Positions 26,101-33,957 of a DNA stretch of 64,000 nucleotides are shown here, piece by piece; position 1 is the first letter of the stretch; each line of letters starts with the position of its first letter. Made by a program: the position numbers and the translations under genes. The stretch comes from CALDTK01 sp963837005 (lineage in GTDB: Bacteria; Bacteroidota; Bacteroidia; Chitinophagales; Saprospiraceae): positions 310,001 through 374,000 of the forward strand of contig CAWIMC010000001.1 of the NCBI GenBank assembly GCA_963837005.1. The letters run 5' to 3'. A model generated the notes under the pieces. The model was not told where the DNA came from and searched no databases. It saw nothing but the letters and a program-made list of their open reading frames with translations.

Positions 26101-29100
26101 TGACGTATAGGTGGACGGTGGTGGTGGGCGTCCTTCCCAGCGGTCCGCTCGATGGTTCGAGCCTTACCGTCACGCAGCCAGGCACCTACCGACTAACCGC
26201 ACTCGACGCAGATACGGGTTGCGAGGCTTTTCGCGATTTTGTCGTGGGCCTGCGGCGGCCGAGTATCGTTGCCGCGATCGCCGTACCTGACACACTCAAC
26301 TGCGCGAGAGCGACCGTGACCCTGAGGTCTCAGGTCACTACCGCCGTGACTGGACTCACCTACGCTTGGTCCACCACAGACGGCCGTTTTGTGGGCGCGT
26401 CTGCCCAGGCTGATGCCGTTGTTGATCGGGCGGGTACGTACCAACTCCTCGTCCGCGATGCGGCTACCGGATGCCAGGACATCGTCACGGTGCGGGTAGA
26501 CTCCAGCTTCGTTCGGCCGCTAGCCGTTGCTAGTCGCGATACGGTACTCGATTGCAACAGCCCAAGCCAAACTGTGACGACCAAGCTACCTGGCTCCCGG
26601 AGCTACGCGTACCTGTGGTCGGGACCTGCCGGGGGCCTTACCTCAAATCCAACGCTACCTAGCGTTGTCGTCGAGAATATCGGCACCTACGCCGTGGAAA
26701 TAACCGACGTACGCAATGCATGCGTAGCGCGTGACGAGGTGGTCATCACCGAGAACTTCACAAAGCCCATCGTCGAGGCCGGTCTCGATCGCCTCCTAGG
26801 ATGTGACACTACAGAGGTCCGTCTCTCCGGCACCGCGTCGAGCAACAGTGGTCGACACGCTATGGTCTGGACGACCCCCAACGGTAGCATTCGCGGATTG
26901 GGAGATAGCTCGAGCGTCGTAGCTACGCAGGCCGGCGTGTACCGCTTCACCGCCATAGATAGCGTGTCGGGTTGCTCGGCTACCGACAGCTTGCGGATTA
27001 CGCAAAGCCTCACGGCCCCACAAGTCTCCGCGGGTAGCGACCAACGCATCGATTGCGTCAATCCCACAGCGACGCTCACTGGCAGCGGCTCCCAAGGGGC
27101 AGGTTTTGGCGTAAGCTGGACCACGACAGACGGGCGGCTCGCGACCGGGACGCAGAACCAATACACGGCCACGGCCCTGGAGCGGGGTAGCTACACATTG
27201 ACGATCACCGACTTGAGCACAGGTTGCGACGCGACCAGTAGTGTCCGCGTCACGATCGACACGCTCCGTCCGGAGGTCACCCTGCCCGATAGCGTATTCG
27301 GAAACTGCGACCGGTCGGCGGTGAGCTTGATGGCTGGCGGCCCTGCCTCCACCCAAGGCCCTGCCTATAGCTTTACGTGGCGCGGGCCGGGAGGCGAGGT
27401 ACTCGTGCCGGGACCGACGACGAGCAGTACGCTGGAGGGACGCCACCAGTTGAGCGTGCGCAATACGAGCACGGGTTGTGAGACTATACTGTCGACAGTG
27501 GTCGCTTTCGCAGAACGTCCGGTGCTTGCCTTCTCGGCCGATACGACGACCTTCATTTGCGGGCGTGACAGCATTGGCCTTCGGGTCGCGGCGGTCACCA
27601 CGTCGAGTGGTCAGGCCATCTCGTGGACGAGGAACGGTGCTGCGGCGACAGACCTTACCAGCACTGGTGTGGGCCAGTATTTTGTGAAGTCCGCCGGAGT
27701 GTATCGCCTGGTGCTCACTGCCTCCGATGGCAGCTGTACCACGACGAGCGAACCCCTCACGATATCGGACTTACGTAGAGTCTTGCCTACCGACGCTGGT
27801 CTGGACTTACAGCTTACTTGTCGAGACAGTATCCTTACCTCGACGTCTCCGACGCCCGCGGACCCGACCTGGCAATACCTCTGGACTGGACCAGTAGGGG
27901 CCAACATCGACGCGCCTACGTCGCGTCTCGCCAGGTTTAGAAGCGCTGGGACGTATGTTCTCACGATCACCGATCCGATAAGCAAGTGTACCGGTACCGA
28001 CGAACTCGTCGTAGCGCCCGCGGACCGGTCGGGATTGAGTATCGCGCTTCCGCAAAACTTCACCCTCAGCTGTGACCAGGCCCTGCCAATCACGCCAACG
28101 ACACAGGTGCCGCAGGGGCCAGCGTCCTACACGTGGCGTTCTTCGGCTCGACCGGGAGAGGTGGTGAGTCGTCTTGCACAGCTCGACGTTTCGCAACCGG
28201 CAACCTACTATCTCGAACTCACTGATGAGGCAACCGGGTGTACGCTCGTCGATTCGGTGGTCGTCGATCAGGCAACGTCGTTTACCATTATTCCGGTAGT
28301 ACCGATCCAACTGGCCTGTGACGAGACCTCGACCTCGGTAAGCCCGACGGTAGACAATCCGTCTAACCTTCCGCTGGCGTATCAGTGGACTGCTCGCGGT
28401 GCCGGGCAAGTCCTCAGCGGGCAAACCGATGCGACCGCAGTGCTGGAAGCCGGCGTCTACGAATTTCGCCTTCGGGAAGTCGGCGGCACCTGCGAGACGG
28501 TAGCCATGGTAACCGTCCGCGGCCCAGGTATTCCGCAGGTGGACGCCGGGGCCGACCTCACGATTACGTGTACCGACCCAGTGGTCACCCTACTCGGGAC
28601 CGGAAGTTCTGGTGGCGAGTATGCAGCTTCGTGGTCGACAGTGGACGGCGAGATCGCGCCCGGTACGGATCAGCAATTTAGAGCTGTGGCTACCGGTCCC
28701 GGTACCTACGTGCTCCGCGTCGTCAACACGAATACCCTCTGTGAGCGATTGGACGATGTCCTTGTCGGTATCGATACCCTGCGACCCGTGGCGAGTCTCC
28801 TCGACACGATCACCGGAAACTGCGAACGCGAACCTGTCTCTCTGGCGGTTGGTGGCCCGGTTTTCGACGATAGTACTGCTTACAAAATAGACTGGCGCGA
28901 TGCCAACGGCGCTCTCGTCGCCACCTCTGCGACCGCGACCCTCACGGGAGCTGGAGCCTACACGGTGCGCGTGGTCAGCTTGCGCAATGGCTGCGAACAG
29001 CTACTGCCAACCTTCGTCCGCTTTGCCGCTAGGCCGCCGACTACTTTCATCGCGGATACGACAAGCTTTATATGCGGTCGGGACAGTCTCGCCTTACAAG

Positions 29101-32100
29101 TGTCCGCGGCCTCTTTGGCGAGCGGGGCAATAGTGTCGTGGACCCGAGATGGGCTTCCAGCTACGGATCTCCTCGTCCGACCAGCCGGTCGATATCTCGC
29201 CGTCACACCTGGGGAGTATCGATTAGTGCTAACCGCTATCGACGGGAGCTGCACAACGACCAGTGCACCGGCCACTTTCGTCGACCTGCGGCGAGTTCTC
29301 CCGGCCGATGCAGGGCTCGACCTCCAACTGACGTGTCGTGATACCTTACTCAGTTCGCTTGCGCCGCCAGCGGCTGATCCGACCTGGCGTTACGAGTGGA
29401 CCAGCGCGATAGGTAGTCAAATAGAGGACCCTCTGGATCGCGAGGCCAAGTTTCGCACGCCGGGGACCTACCTGCTCACCGTCACCGATCCCGCCACAAA
29501 CTGCACCGGTAGCGATGAGCTGCAGGTGCTGCCGGCCAACCAGTCAGGGCTGAGTATTACGCTTCCGCAAAACCTCGTCCTTAGCTGTGATGAGCAGCGG
29601 ACCCTCGTCGCTATCGCTGAGGTTCCGCAGGGGCCAGCTTCGTTTGCCTGGCGCTCCTCTGCGCAGGCGGGCGTCGTTATTGGGACGGCTTCGACCCTGA
29701 GTGTGCGCCAGCCCGCAACGTACTACTTTACGCTTACCGACGAGAGCACGGGTTGCACACTCGTGGATTCGGTGCGCGTCGATCAGGCAGCGCCTTTTGT
29801 TATCCAATCGGTCTCCCCACGCCAGCTGGCTTGCGATGAGACCTCAGCCTCGATCTCGCCGGTCATTGACAATCCGTCCGGCTTGCCGCTGGCCTATCGT
29901 TGGACCGCACAAACCACTGGAGTGATCTTGGCCGGTAGTAGCGATCCGACCGCCGTGCTGGAGGCTGGCCGATATGAGTTCCGCGTAAGCGAGGTAGGGG
30001 GCACCTGCGAGGCGGTCGCGACCGTCACTGTGCTTCCTCGTGGAATACCTTTAGTAGAAGCAGGTGCCGATCAAGCAATCACCTGTGCTTCACCGACCGT
30101 CTCGCTCGCTGGTAGCGGGTCTTCGGGAAGCAACTACTCGATCCGCTGGTCCACCGCTGACGGCGCGCTGCTGGCAGGAACGGAGGATCGGCTCGATGCG
30201 GTCGCCACGAGTTCAGGCAACTACCAGCTCCGCATCACCAATATGGCGACCGGCTGCGAAAGTTCCGATGTGACGACTGTGGTCATCGATACACTGAAGC
30301 CCTCGGCCGCGCTGCCGGACACCGTTCTCGGCAATTGCGACCGCAGTCCGGTGATGGTAGCTGTTGGCGGCGCAAGTTTTGGCGACAGCCTCAATCATAG
30401 CTTCGAGTGGCGAAATTCGGCTGGGGAAGTCGTGGCCACCTCTGCGACGGCCCTCCTCCCGGCGGCCGGGCCGTATCTCTTACAGGTACGCAGCCTGGCC
30501 AACGGTTGCGACACGCAGCTAGCGACTGTGGTCGAGTTTGTAGAGAGGCCAGAAGTTAGTTTTTCGGCGGACACGAGCACGTTGATCTGTGGTCGAGACA
30601 GCATCGCTTTGCGCTTGTCGCCTGCGACTATCGCTGCCGGACAGGTCGTCTCCTGGTCGCTCAGCGGTGCGGACTCCGGGGCCGAGTTGCCCAAACCGAC
30701 TGCCGACCCCGCCGTCTACACAGCCAACAGCAAGGGAGTCTACACACTGATCCTTAATACCGAAGATCGATCTTGCGTAACGTTTTCCGCCCGCGTCGAG
30801 CTCTTCGACAAGCGAACGCGCCTCAGCATAGATGCAGGACCGGACCTTCGACAGACCTGTCGGGATTCTATTGTGATTGCGGAGGTGGTAAACCCGGCAG
30901 ATCCTGCATGGCTTCTGCAATGGACAGGTCCGAGTGGTGCGCCAATCGGCAACCCTCGAGCGCAGCAGGGCACGTTCCGTCGGCCAGGCACCTACCTTCT
31001 CACAGCGATTGATCCGACCACGAAGTGTACGGGGCAGGATACTATCGAGGTGCTGCCGCCCGACCAGCGCGAGCTAAGTGTCAATCTGCCAGAGGATTTC
31101 ACGCTAGGCTGCGGTGAGGAGCGAACATTGGTGGCGGACTTTAATGTACCGCAGGGACCCGCAACGTTTCGGTGGTTCGAGCGCGACAGGGACGGGGATA
31201 CGCTCTCGGCATTGGCCACCTTAGACGTGAGTTCGCCCGGCAACTACGTGGTCCAAGTGACCGACGAGGCCACGGGATGTACGGTCGACGACGAGATCAC
31301 CGTAGCTCAGGTGACCGCCTTTTCACTCGGTACAGTGCCTGATTACGCCTTTACCTGCCTCGACACCGTGGTGCCGATCTCTGTTGCCATAAGCAACCCT
31401 TCCGGACTAACCATTTCCTACCAATGGACAGCACGCGAAGGCGGCCGGATCGTTGGTGCCAGCAACGGACCCAGTGCACGACTAACCGCTGGTACCTTCA
31501 CCTTAACGGCGACGGACACTGAGGGTGCCTGTTCGGCGCAGCGGACGGTTAACGTGTTGCCATATCGAGGAGCTGTTGCTGAGGCTATCGGCACGAGCGA
31601 CTTCGAAGCGTGTGATCGCGTGCTCACTTTGCGCGGTAACGAGAGCGATACGACTCGGGGTCGCTGGCGACTGTTAGAAGGCGTGCTCGAGGGTTTCGAC
31701 CCAACCCTCCCACAGCAATCGTTTCTGGAACCTGCTCTGGGCGCTTATCGATTGACTTACGAGATCATACCGGATGTCTGCCCGGCGTCGGCGGCCGTGA
31801 ACGTCAACTTCGTGATCGCTCCAGCACCCCGTGTCACCGTGTATGATAGGGTAGAGGAGGCTTTCGCCAAAACTCGCGACACCACCATCCAGCTCATCCC
31901 GAGTTCACAAACTGAACTCGTGGCCAGCCTGTTGTCTGTGGACAGCGCCGTGGTCAACATCAACAGCGCAAACCGACTCGGAATCCGCGAATGGTCTGCG
32001 AATACGCTTACGGTTAGCTACAAAGCTTGCGATCGAGCGTGTCCGACACGCTGCGACACTGCCAACTTTTTGCTCGTGCGGGGTAAGGCCGATAGGGTTC

Positions 32101-32393
32101 CGAATGCTCCGGTGCTCGGCTTCCCCAACACGATCACCCCCAACAACGATGGACTTAACGAGACCTTTGTCATCGAGCCGCTTTTTGAGGACCCGAGCCG
32201 CTACCCCCGAGCCCGTCTTACGATCGTTAATCGCTGGGGGACGGTCCTTTTCAACGCGCAGCCGTACACTAACAATTTTGCGGGTATTTCCGACAACGGA
32301 AGTGTGATTCCCGATGGCACCTACTACTACGTGTTTATGCTCGACCCCTTGGAAGGGGAGGTGTATAAAGGACCGTTGACGATAATTAGGTAG
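23142..32393 (+). CDS. giant T9SS type-B secreted protein: five cohesin-like domains, SprB and PKD/Ig-like modules
   Basis: A 3083-residue protein with a signal peptide (LLAIWLLVSAAALLPIVA). Five cohesin-like beta domains sit at about residues 31-170, 185-320, 345-470, 480-640 and 655-780, each with a V-C/P-V...F-DPxVLxFV pattern and a late M-x-L-C-F strand. A SprB-like module follows (about 786-866), then roughly 2000 residues of PKD/Ig-like modules around a C-D/W-T/S...T-C-x-x-D pattern. A DNA near-duplication of about 1.7 kb is visible: the block starting near 27240 (DTLRP...) recurs from about 28760 and again from about 30290. The end (about 2989-3083) is a T9SS type-B sorting domain with ITPNNDGLNETF, NRWG and DGTYYYVF. 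It is coupled to the upstream PorP/SprF gene. Cohesin-like folds bind partner modules; no dockerin is visible here, so a carbohydrate- or protein-binding stalk is inferred. Confidence 0.9.
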   Translation: MRRRWTHTYLLAIWLLVSAAALLPIVASGQLRTTFTPEQQTVAVGGEVCIPVVIDNFDGILKMNLKVNFDPAVLSFVGLRNPTLLGLDQSTYTIPAPGEGSFRIEWDAPGFANRLGEDLPSGSTLMELCFRAEGDAGQISTVSFTNLFRFGNNNPDPVIFNERSSGRDIGLVTNSALIAIQSLPMELSLGSTHASQGEVACVPVFAQMGWFGVRSLRAEFVFSPSLLNFVEARNFHPNLNGFLGSGVALKAGTSNIIAVRDSITSGSAVVIPAGEKLFDLCFEMKSPCFDQPTHPYSTLGEIYVDFAEKASFGYRGAGVIQHSVRSLTRGQVAVERCDQAVMLSMGKEYGAVGDIVSIYSVVSGFHDITKFEAGFTFNPTEIRATGITLSPDAPSDLTLANFDLSQAASGRVVIDYTSATPKSMSDYSRLFAIDFELLGPINSIAYINPDTTTSIVAGLPGGPRKLIVERFGQSYQIGAAIALTSVPTNTFIGEAEVVVGNTVCIDITVDNFVKMTKYRQGFSWDASVLEFVSLNQLNLPVVPTGSCQSVVITDNAVVDGRGYFGIDWFQFSFVDPLNCTTTIPDGSSIMQLCFKVIGDGSACTAIRSDRFPYPPNDVNRYAYSSFVGTATVPIPLGGYVTDGFVCPTYQNAFTLSLPNNAQIGPTPSCFGVSVQNYNRIDAWRLSLGFDENLFNFVSIQPSLTFQALTVDQTAAANGRLGLEIQHKGPTSTVSTSTAFEMCFTAKPGPSACAPIDSILVPTRPYAFANRRERNLLVNAGSMCRVNPYAAITVNGTTVDVSCTGQTDGSITLATSGGTGNYVYAWTGSGTVATARDQSGLAQGTYSVTITDAEGWSAAVTRSFTVASRGLPPTANAGPDVDAPCNASGPVTLNGGASSSSAGTVYAWRGISGTAAVSAGGSSLNPTVSGEGKVELKVTSAGGCVALDTVDVTRRTSNVVTLDQTGDLTCDVVEVVLRGSVTPASARVTYRWTVVVGVLPSGPLDGSSLTVTQPGTYRLTALDADTGCEAFRDFVVGLRRPSIVAAIAVPDTLNCARATVTLRSQVTTAVTGLTYAWSTTDGRFVGASAQADAVVDRAGTYQLLVRDAATGCQDIVTVRVDSSFVRPLAVASRDTVLDCNSPSQTVTTKLPGSRSYAYLWSGPAGGLTSNPTLPSVVVENIGTYAVEITDVRNACVARDEVVITENFTKPIVEAGLDRLLGCDTTEVRLSGTASSNSGRHAMVWTTPNGSIRGLGDSSSVVATQAGVYRFTAIDSVSGCSATDSLRITQSLTAPQVSAGSDQRIDCVNPTATLTGSGSQGAGFGVSWTTTDGRLATGTQNQYTATALERGSYTLTITDLSTGCDATSSVRVTIDTLRPEVTLPDSVFGNCDRSAVSLMAGGPASTQGPAYSFTWRGPGGEVLVPGPTTSSTLEGRHQLSVRNTSTGCETILSTVVAFAERPVLAFSADTTTFICGRDSIGLRVAAVTTSSGQAISWTRNGAAATDLTSTGVGQYFVKSAGVYRLVLTASDGSCTTTSEPLTISDLRRVLPTDAGLDLQLTCRDSILTSTSPTPADPTWQYLWTGPVGANIDAPTSRLARFRSAGTYVLTITDPISKCTGTDELVVAPADRSGLSIALPQNFTLSCDQALPITPTTQVPQGPASYTWRSSARPGEVVSRLAQLDVSQPATYYLELTDEATGCTLVDSVVVDQATSFTIIPVVPIQLACDETSTSVSPTVDNPSNLPLAYQWTARGAGQVLSGQTDATAVLEAGVYEFRLREVGGTCETVAMVTVRGPGIPQVDAGADLTITCTDPVVTLLGTGSSGGEYAASWSTVDGEIAPGTDQQFRAVATGPGTYVLRVVNTNTLCERLDDVLVGIDTLRPVASLLDTITGNCEREPVSLAVGGPVFDDSTAYKIDWRDANGALVATSATATLTGAGAYTVRVVSLRNGCEQLLPTFVRFAARPPTTFIADTTSFICGRDSLALQVSAASLASGAIVSWTRDGLPATDLLVRPAGRYLAVTPGEYRLVLTAIDGSCTTTSAPATFVDLRRVLPADAGLDLQLTCRDTLLSSLAPPAADPTWRYEWTSAIGSQIEDPLDREAKFRTPGTYLLTVTDPATNCTGSDELQVLPANQSGLSITLPQNLVLSCDEQRTLVAIAEVPQGPASFAWRSSAQAGVVIGTASTLSVRQPATYYFTLTDESTGCTLVDSVRVDQAAPFVIQSVSPRQLACDETSASISPVIDNPSGLPLAYRWTAQTTGVILAGSSDPTAVLEAGRYEFRVSEVGGTCEAVATVTVLPRGIPLVEAGADQAITCASPTVSLAGSGSSGSNYSIRWSTADGALLAGTEDRLDAVATSSGNYQLRITNMATGCESSDVTTVVIDTLKPSAALPDTVLGNCDRSPVMVAVGGASFGDSLNHSFEWRNSAGEVVATSATALLPAAGPYLLQVRSLANGCDTQLATVVEFVERPEVSFSADTSTLICGRDSIALRLSPATIAAGQVVSWSLSGADSGAELPKPTADPAVYTANSKGVYTLILNTEDRSCVTFSARVELFDKRTRLSIDAGPDLRQTCRDSIVIAEVVNPADPAWLLQWTGPSGAPIGNPRAQQGTFRRPGTYLLTAIDPTTKCTGQDTIEVLPPDQRELSVNLPEDFTLGCGEERTLVADFNVPQGPATFRWFERDRDGDTLSALATLDVSSPGNYVVQVTDEATGCTVDDEITVAQVTAFSLGTVPDYAFTCLDTVVPISVAISNPSGLTISYQWTAREGGRIVGASNGPSARLTAGTFTLTATDTEGACSAQRTVNVLPYRGAVAEAIGTSDFEACDRVLTLRGNESDTTRGRWRLLEGVLEGFDPTLPQQSFLEPALGAYRLTYEIIPDVCPASAAVNVNFVIAPAPRVTVYDRVEEAFAKTRDTTIQLIPSSQTELVASLLSVDSAVVNINSANRLGIREWSANTLTVSYKACDRACPTRCDTANFLLVRGKADRVPNAPVLGFPNTITPNNDGLNETFVIEPLFEDPSRYPRARLTIVNRWGTVLFNAQPYTNNFAGISDNGSVIPDGTYYYVFMLDPLEGEVYKGPLTIIR

Positions 32394-32432
32394 CAGGCAC
32401 AGGGACACCAGACAGCCCCAGGCCTAAAAGCA

Positions 32433-32470
32433 AAGGGCCCAGCTCCGACTGAACGGAGGACTAGGCCCTT
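32433..32470. terminator. bidirectional terminator-like hairpin between convergent genes
   Basis: Outer stem AAGGGCC (32433-32439) pairs with GGCCCTT (32464-32470), and an inner CTCCG/CGGAG stem closes an ACTGAA loop. It lies between the converging adhesin and thiolase genes. A second perfect 7-bp hairpin, CAGCTGC/GCAGCTG, is at 32490-32507. Confidence 0.6.
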
Positions 32471-32522
32471 GGCGGATGCTTGCTTTGTTCAGCTGCACGA
32501 GCAGCTGCTCAGTGTGAGCGTA

Positions 32523-33695
32523 TTAGTTCAAAAACTCATAGACCCCAGCAATCCCCTGGCCTCCACCCACACAGGCGGTAACCATGCCGTACTTGCCTTT
32601 CCGGCGACGGAGCTCACTGAAAAGCTGCGTGCTGAGCTTGGCACCCGTGCAGCCGAGTGGGTGGCCTAGGGCGATAGCCCCGCCGTTGACATTGACGCGC
32701 TCCATGTCGATACCGAGGGTGCGGACAACGGCCAAGGCCTGGGTCGCGAACGCCTCATTGAGTTCGACGAGGTCGATGTCGCCGATTTTGATGCCAGCTT
32801 GCGCCACGGCTTTCGGGACCGCAGCGCAGGGGCCGATACCCATGTACAAGGGATCTACACCGGCCACTGAGCAGCTGGCAAGACGGGCGATGGGCTCGAG
32901 GTTGAGTTCCTTCATCACCTTTTCGCTAACGACGAGTACAAACGCCGCTCCGTCCGAGGTTTGCGAGCTGTTGCCAGCCGTGACGACGCCACGCGTCGAG
33001 AATGCTGGGCGCAAGCGCGCCAGACCTTCCAGACTCGTGTCTGGTCGGACGCCCTCGTCCACGGTCACGGTAGACTTGGTCGACTTGCGCTTGTTGTCTT
33101 CGACAAAAACTTCCTCTACTTCGACGGGGACAATCTCCTCTTGGAAAAGTCCGCTGTTGATGGCCGCCGCAGCGCGCTCGTGGCTTCGCACCGCAAAAGC
33201 GTCGGCCTGCTCGCGCGTCACTTCGTACTTCTTGGCGACTGCTTCAGCGGTGATGCCCATGCTGACCACGTAGTCTGGAGTGTCACGAGCCACTTCGTAA
33301 CTCGGGGCGAGCTTGTAGCCCGTCATGGGGATCATCGACATACTCTCGGTGCCACCGGCGACGTAAATCTCGCCCATGCCGGCCTTGATCTTGGCGACGG
33401 CGATAGAAATCGTTTCCAGTCCAGAGGCGCAGTAGCGGTTGACGGTCATGCCGGGTACGTCCTTGCCGAGGGCACGGAGCGCTATTTGGCGACCGATCTG
33501 CAGACCTTGCTCCCCTTCAGGATTGGCGCATCCAACAATCACGTCGTCGACGCGGGCTGGGTCGAGGTCCGGGACAGAAGCGAGCAGATACTTGATGACA
33601 TCCACCGCGAGGTCGTCGGAGCGATAGTTGCGGAAAGAGCCCTTCTTGGCTTTGCCTACGGCCGAGCGGTAGGCTTTGACGATGTATGCGTCCAT
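32523..33695 (-). CDS. fadA: acetyl-CoA C-acyltransferase (thiolase)
   Basis: A 390-residue thiolase of normal length. It catalyses the last step of fatty-acid beta-oxidation, thiolytic cleavage of 3-ketoacyl-CoA, in the cytoplasm. The nucleophilic cysteine is in NRYCASGLE, the active-site histidine in NGGAIALGHPLG, and the second cysteine in CVGGGQG near the end; GxGP and NEAFA loops are also present. It lies downstream of the FadN-type gene on the same strand, separated by a 262-bp spacer with inverted simple repeats, so the two probably form one beta-oxidation operon. Confidence 0.95.
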   Translation of the reverse strand: MDAYIVKAYRSAVGKAKKGSFRNYRSDDLAVDVIKYLLASVPDLDPARVDDVIVGCANPEGEQGLQIGRQIALRALGKDVPGMTVNRYCASGLETISIAVAKIKAGMGEIYVAGGTESMSMIPMTGYKLAPSYEVARDTPDYVVSMGITAEAVAKKYEVTREQADAFAVRSHERAAAAINSGLFQEEIVPVEVEEVFVEDNKRKSTKSTVTVDEGVRPDTSLEGLARLRPAFSTRGVVTAGNSSQTSDGAAFVLVVSEKVMKELNLEPIARLASCSVAGVDPLYMGIGPCAAVPKAVAQAGIKIGDIDLVELNEAFATQALAVVRTLGIDMERVNVNGGAIALGHPLGCTGAKLSTQLFSELRRRKGKYGMVTACVGGGQGIAGVYEFLN

Positions 33696-33698
33696 GGT

Positions 33699-33955
33699 TT
33701 TGAGTTATCAGTTGCCAGATATCAGTTTTCAGTTCCCAGTTCTCAGTTGCTGCCGCTGGGCTGGTGACGATGGTTCGTCTCCGTGCTGGGGTGCGGGAGT
33801 ACTCGAATGATGTTTCTGATGATGGCGGTTTGGTTTTAACGAAAGCCGAATCGAGGCGAATCGGCGGATGGTAGGTAAGATTTTAACACTGTTCTAGACC
33901 CAGCGCAAGCGCGCGTCACGCACCTGAGAACTGAGAACTGTAAACTGAGAACTTC
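33699..33955. repeat. intergenic element with inverted CAGTTCTCAG-type simple-repeat arms
   Basis: The left arm (33699-33749) is a degenerate run of CAGTT/CAGTTCTCAGTTG words. The right arm (33924-33955) is their reverse complement (CTGAGAACTGAGAACTG and variants). They enclose about 170 bp with no coding signal. The spacer sits inside the fadN-fadA unit, so the arms could form a long hairpin in the transcript. It belongs to the same class as 37320-37594, 37996-38122 and 42364-42535. Confidence 0.6.
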
Positions 33956-33957
33956 CC

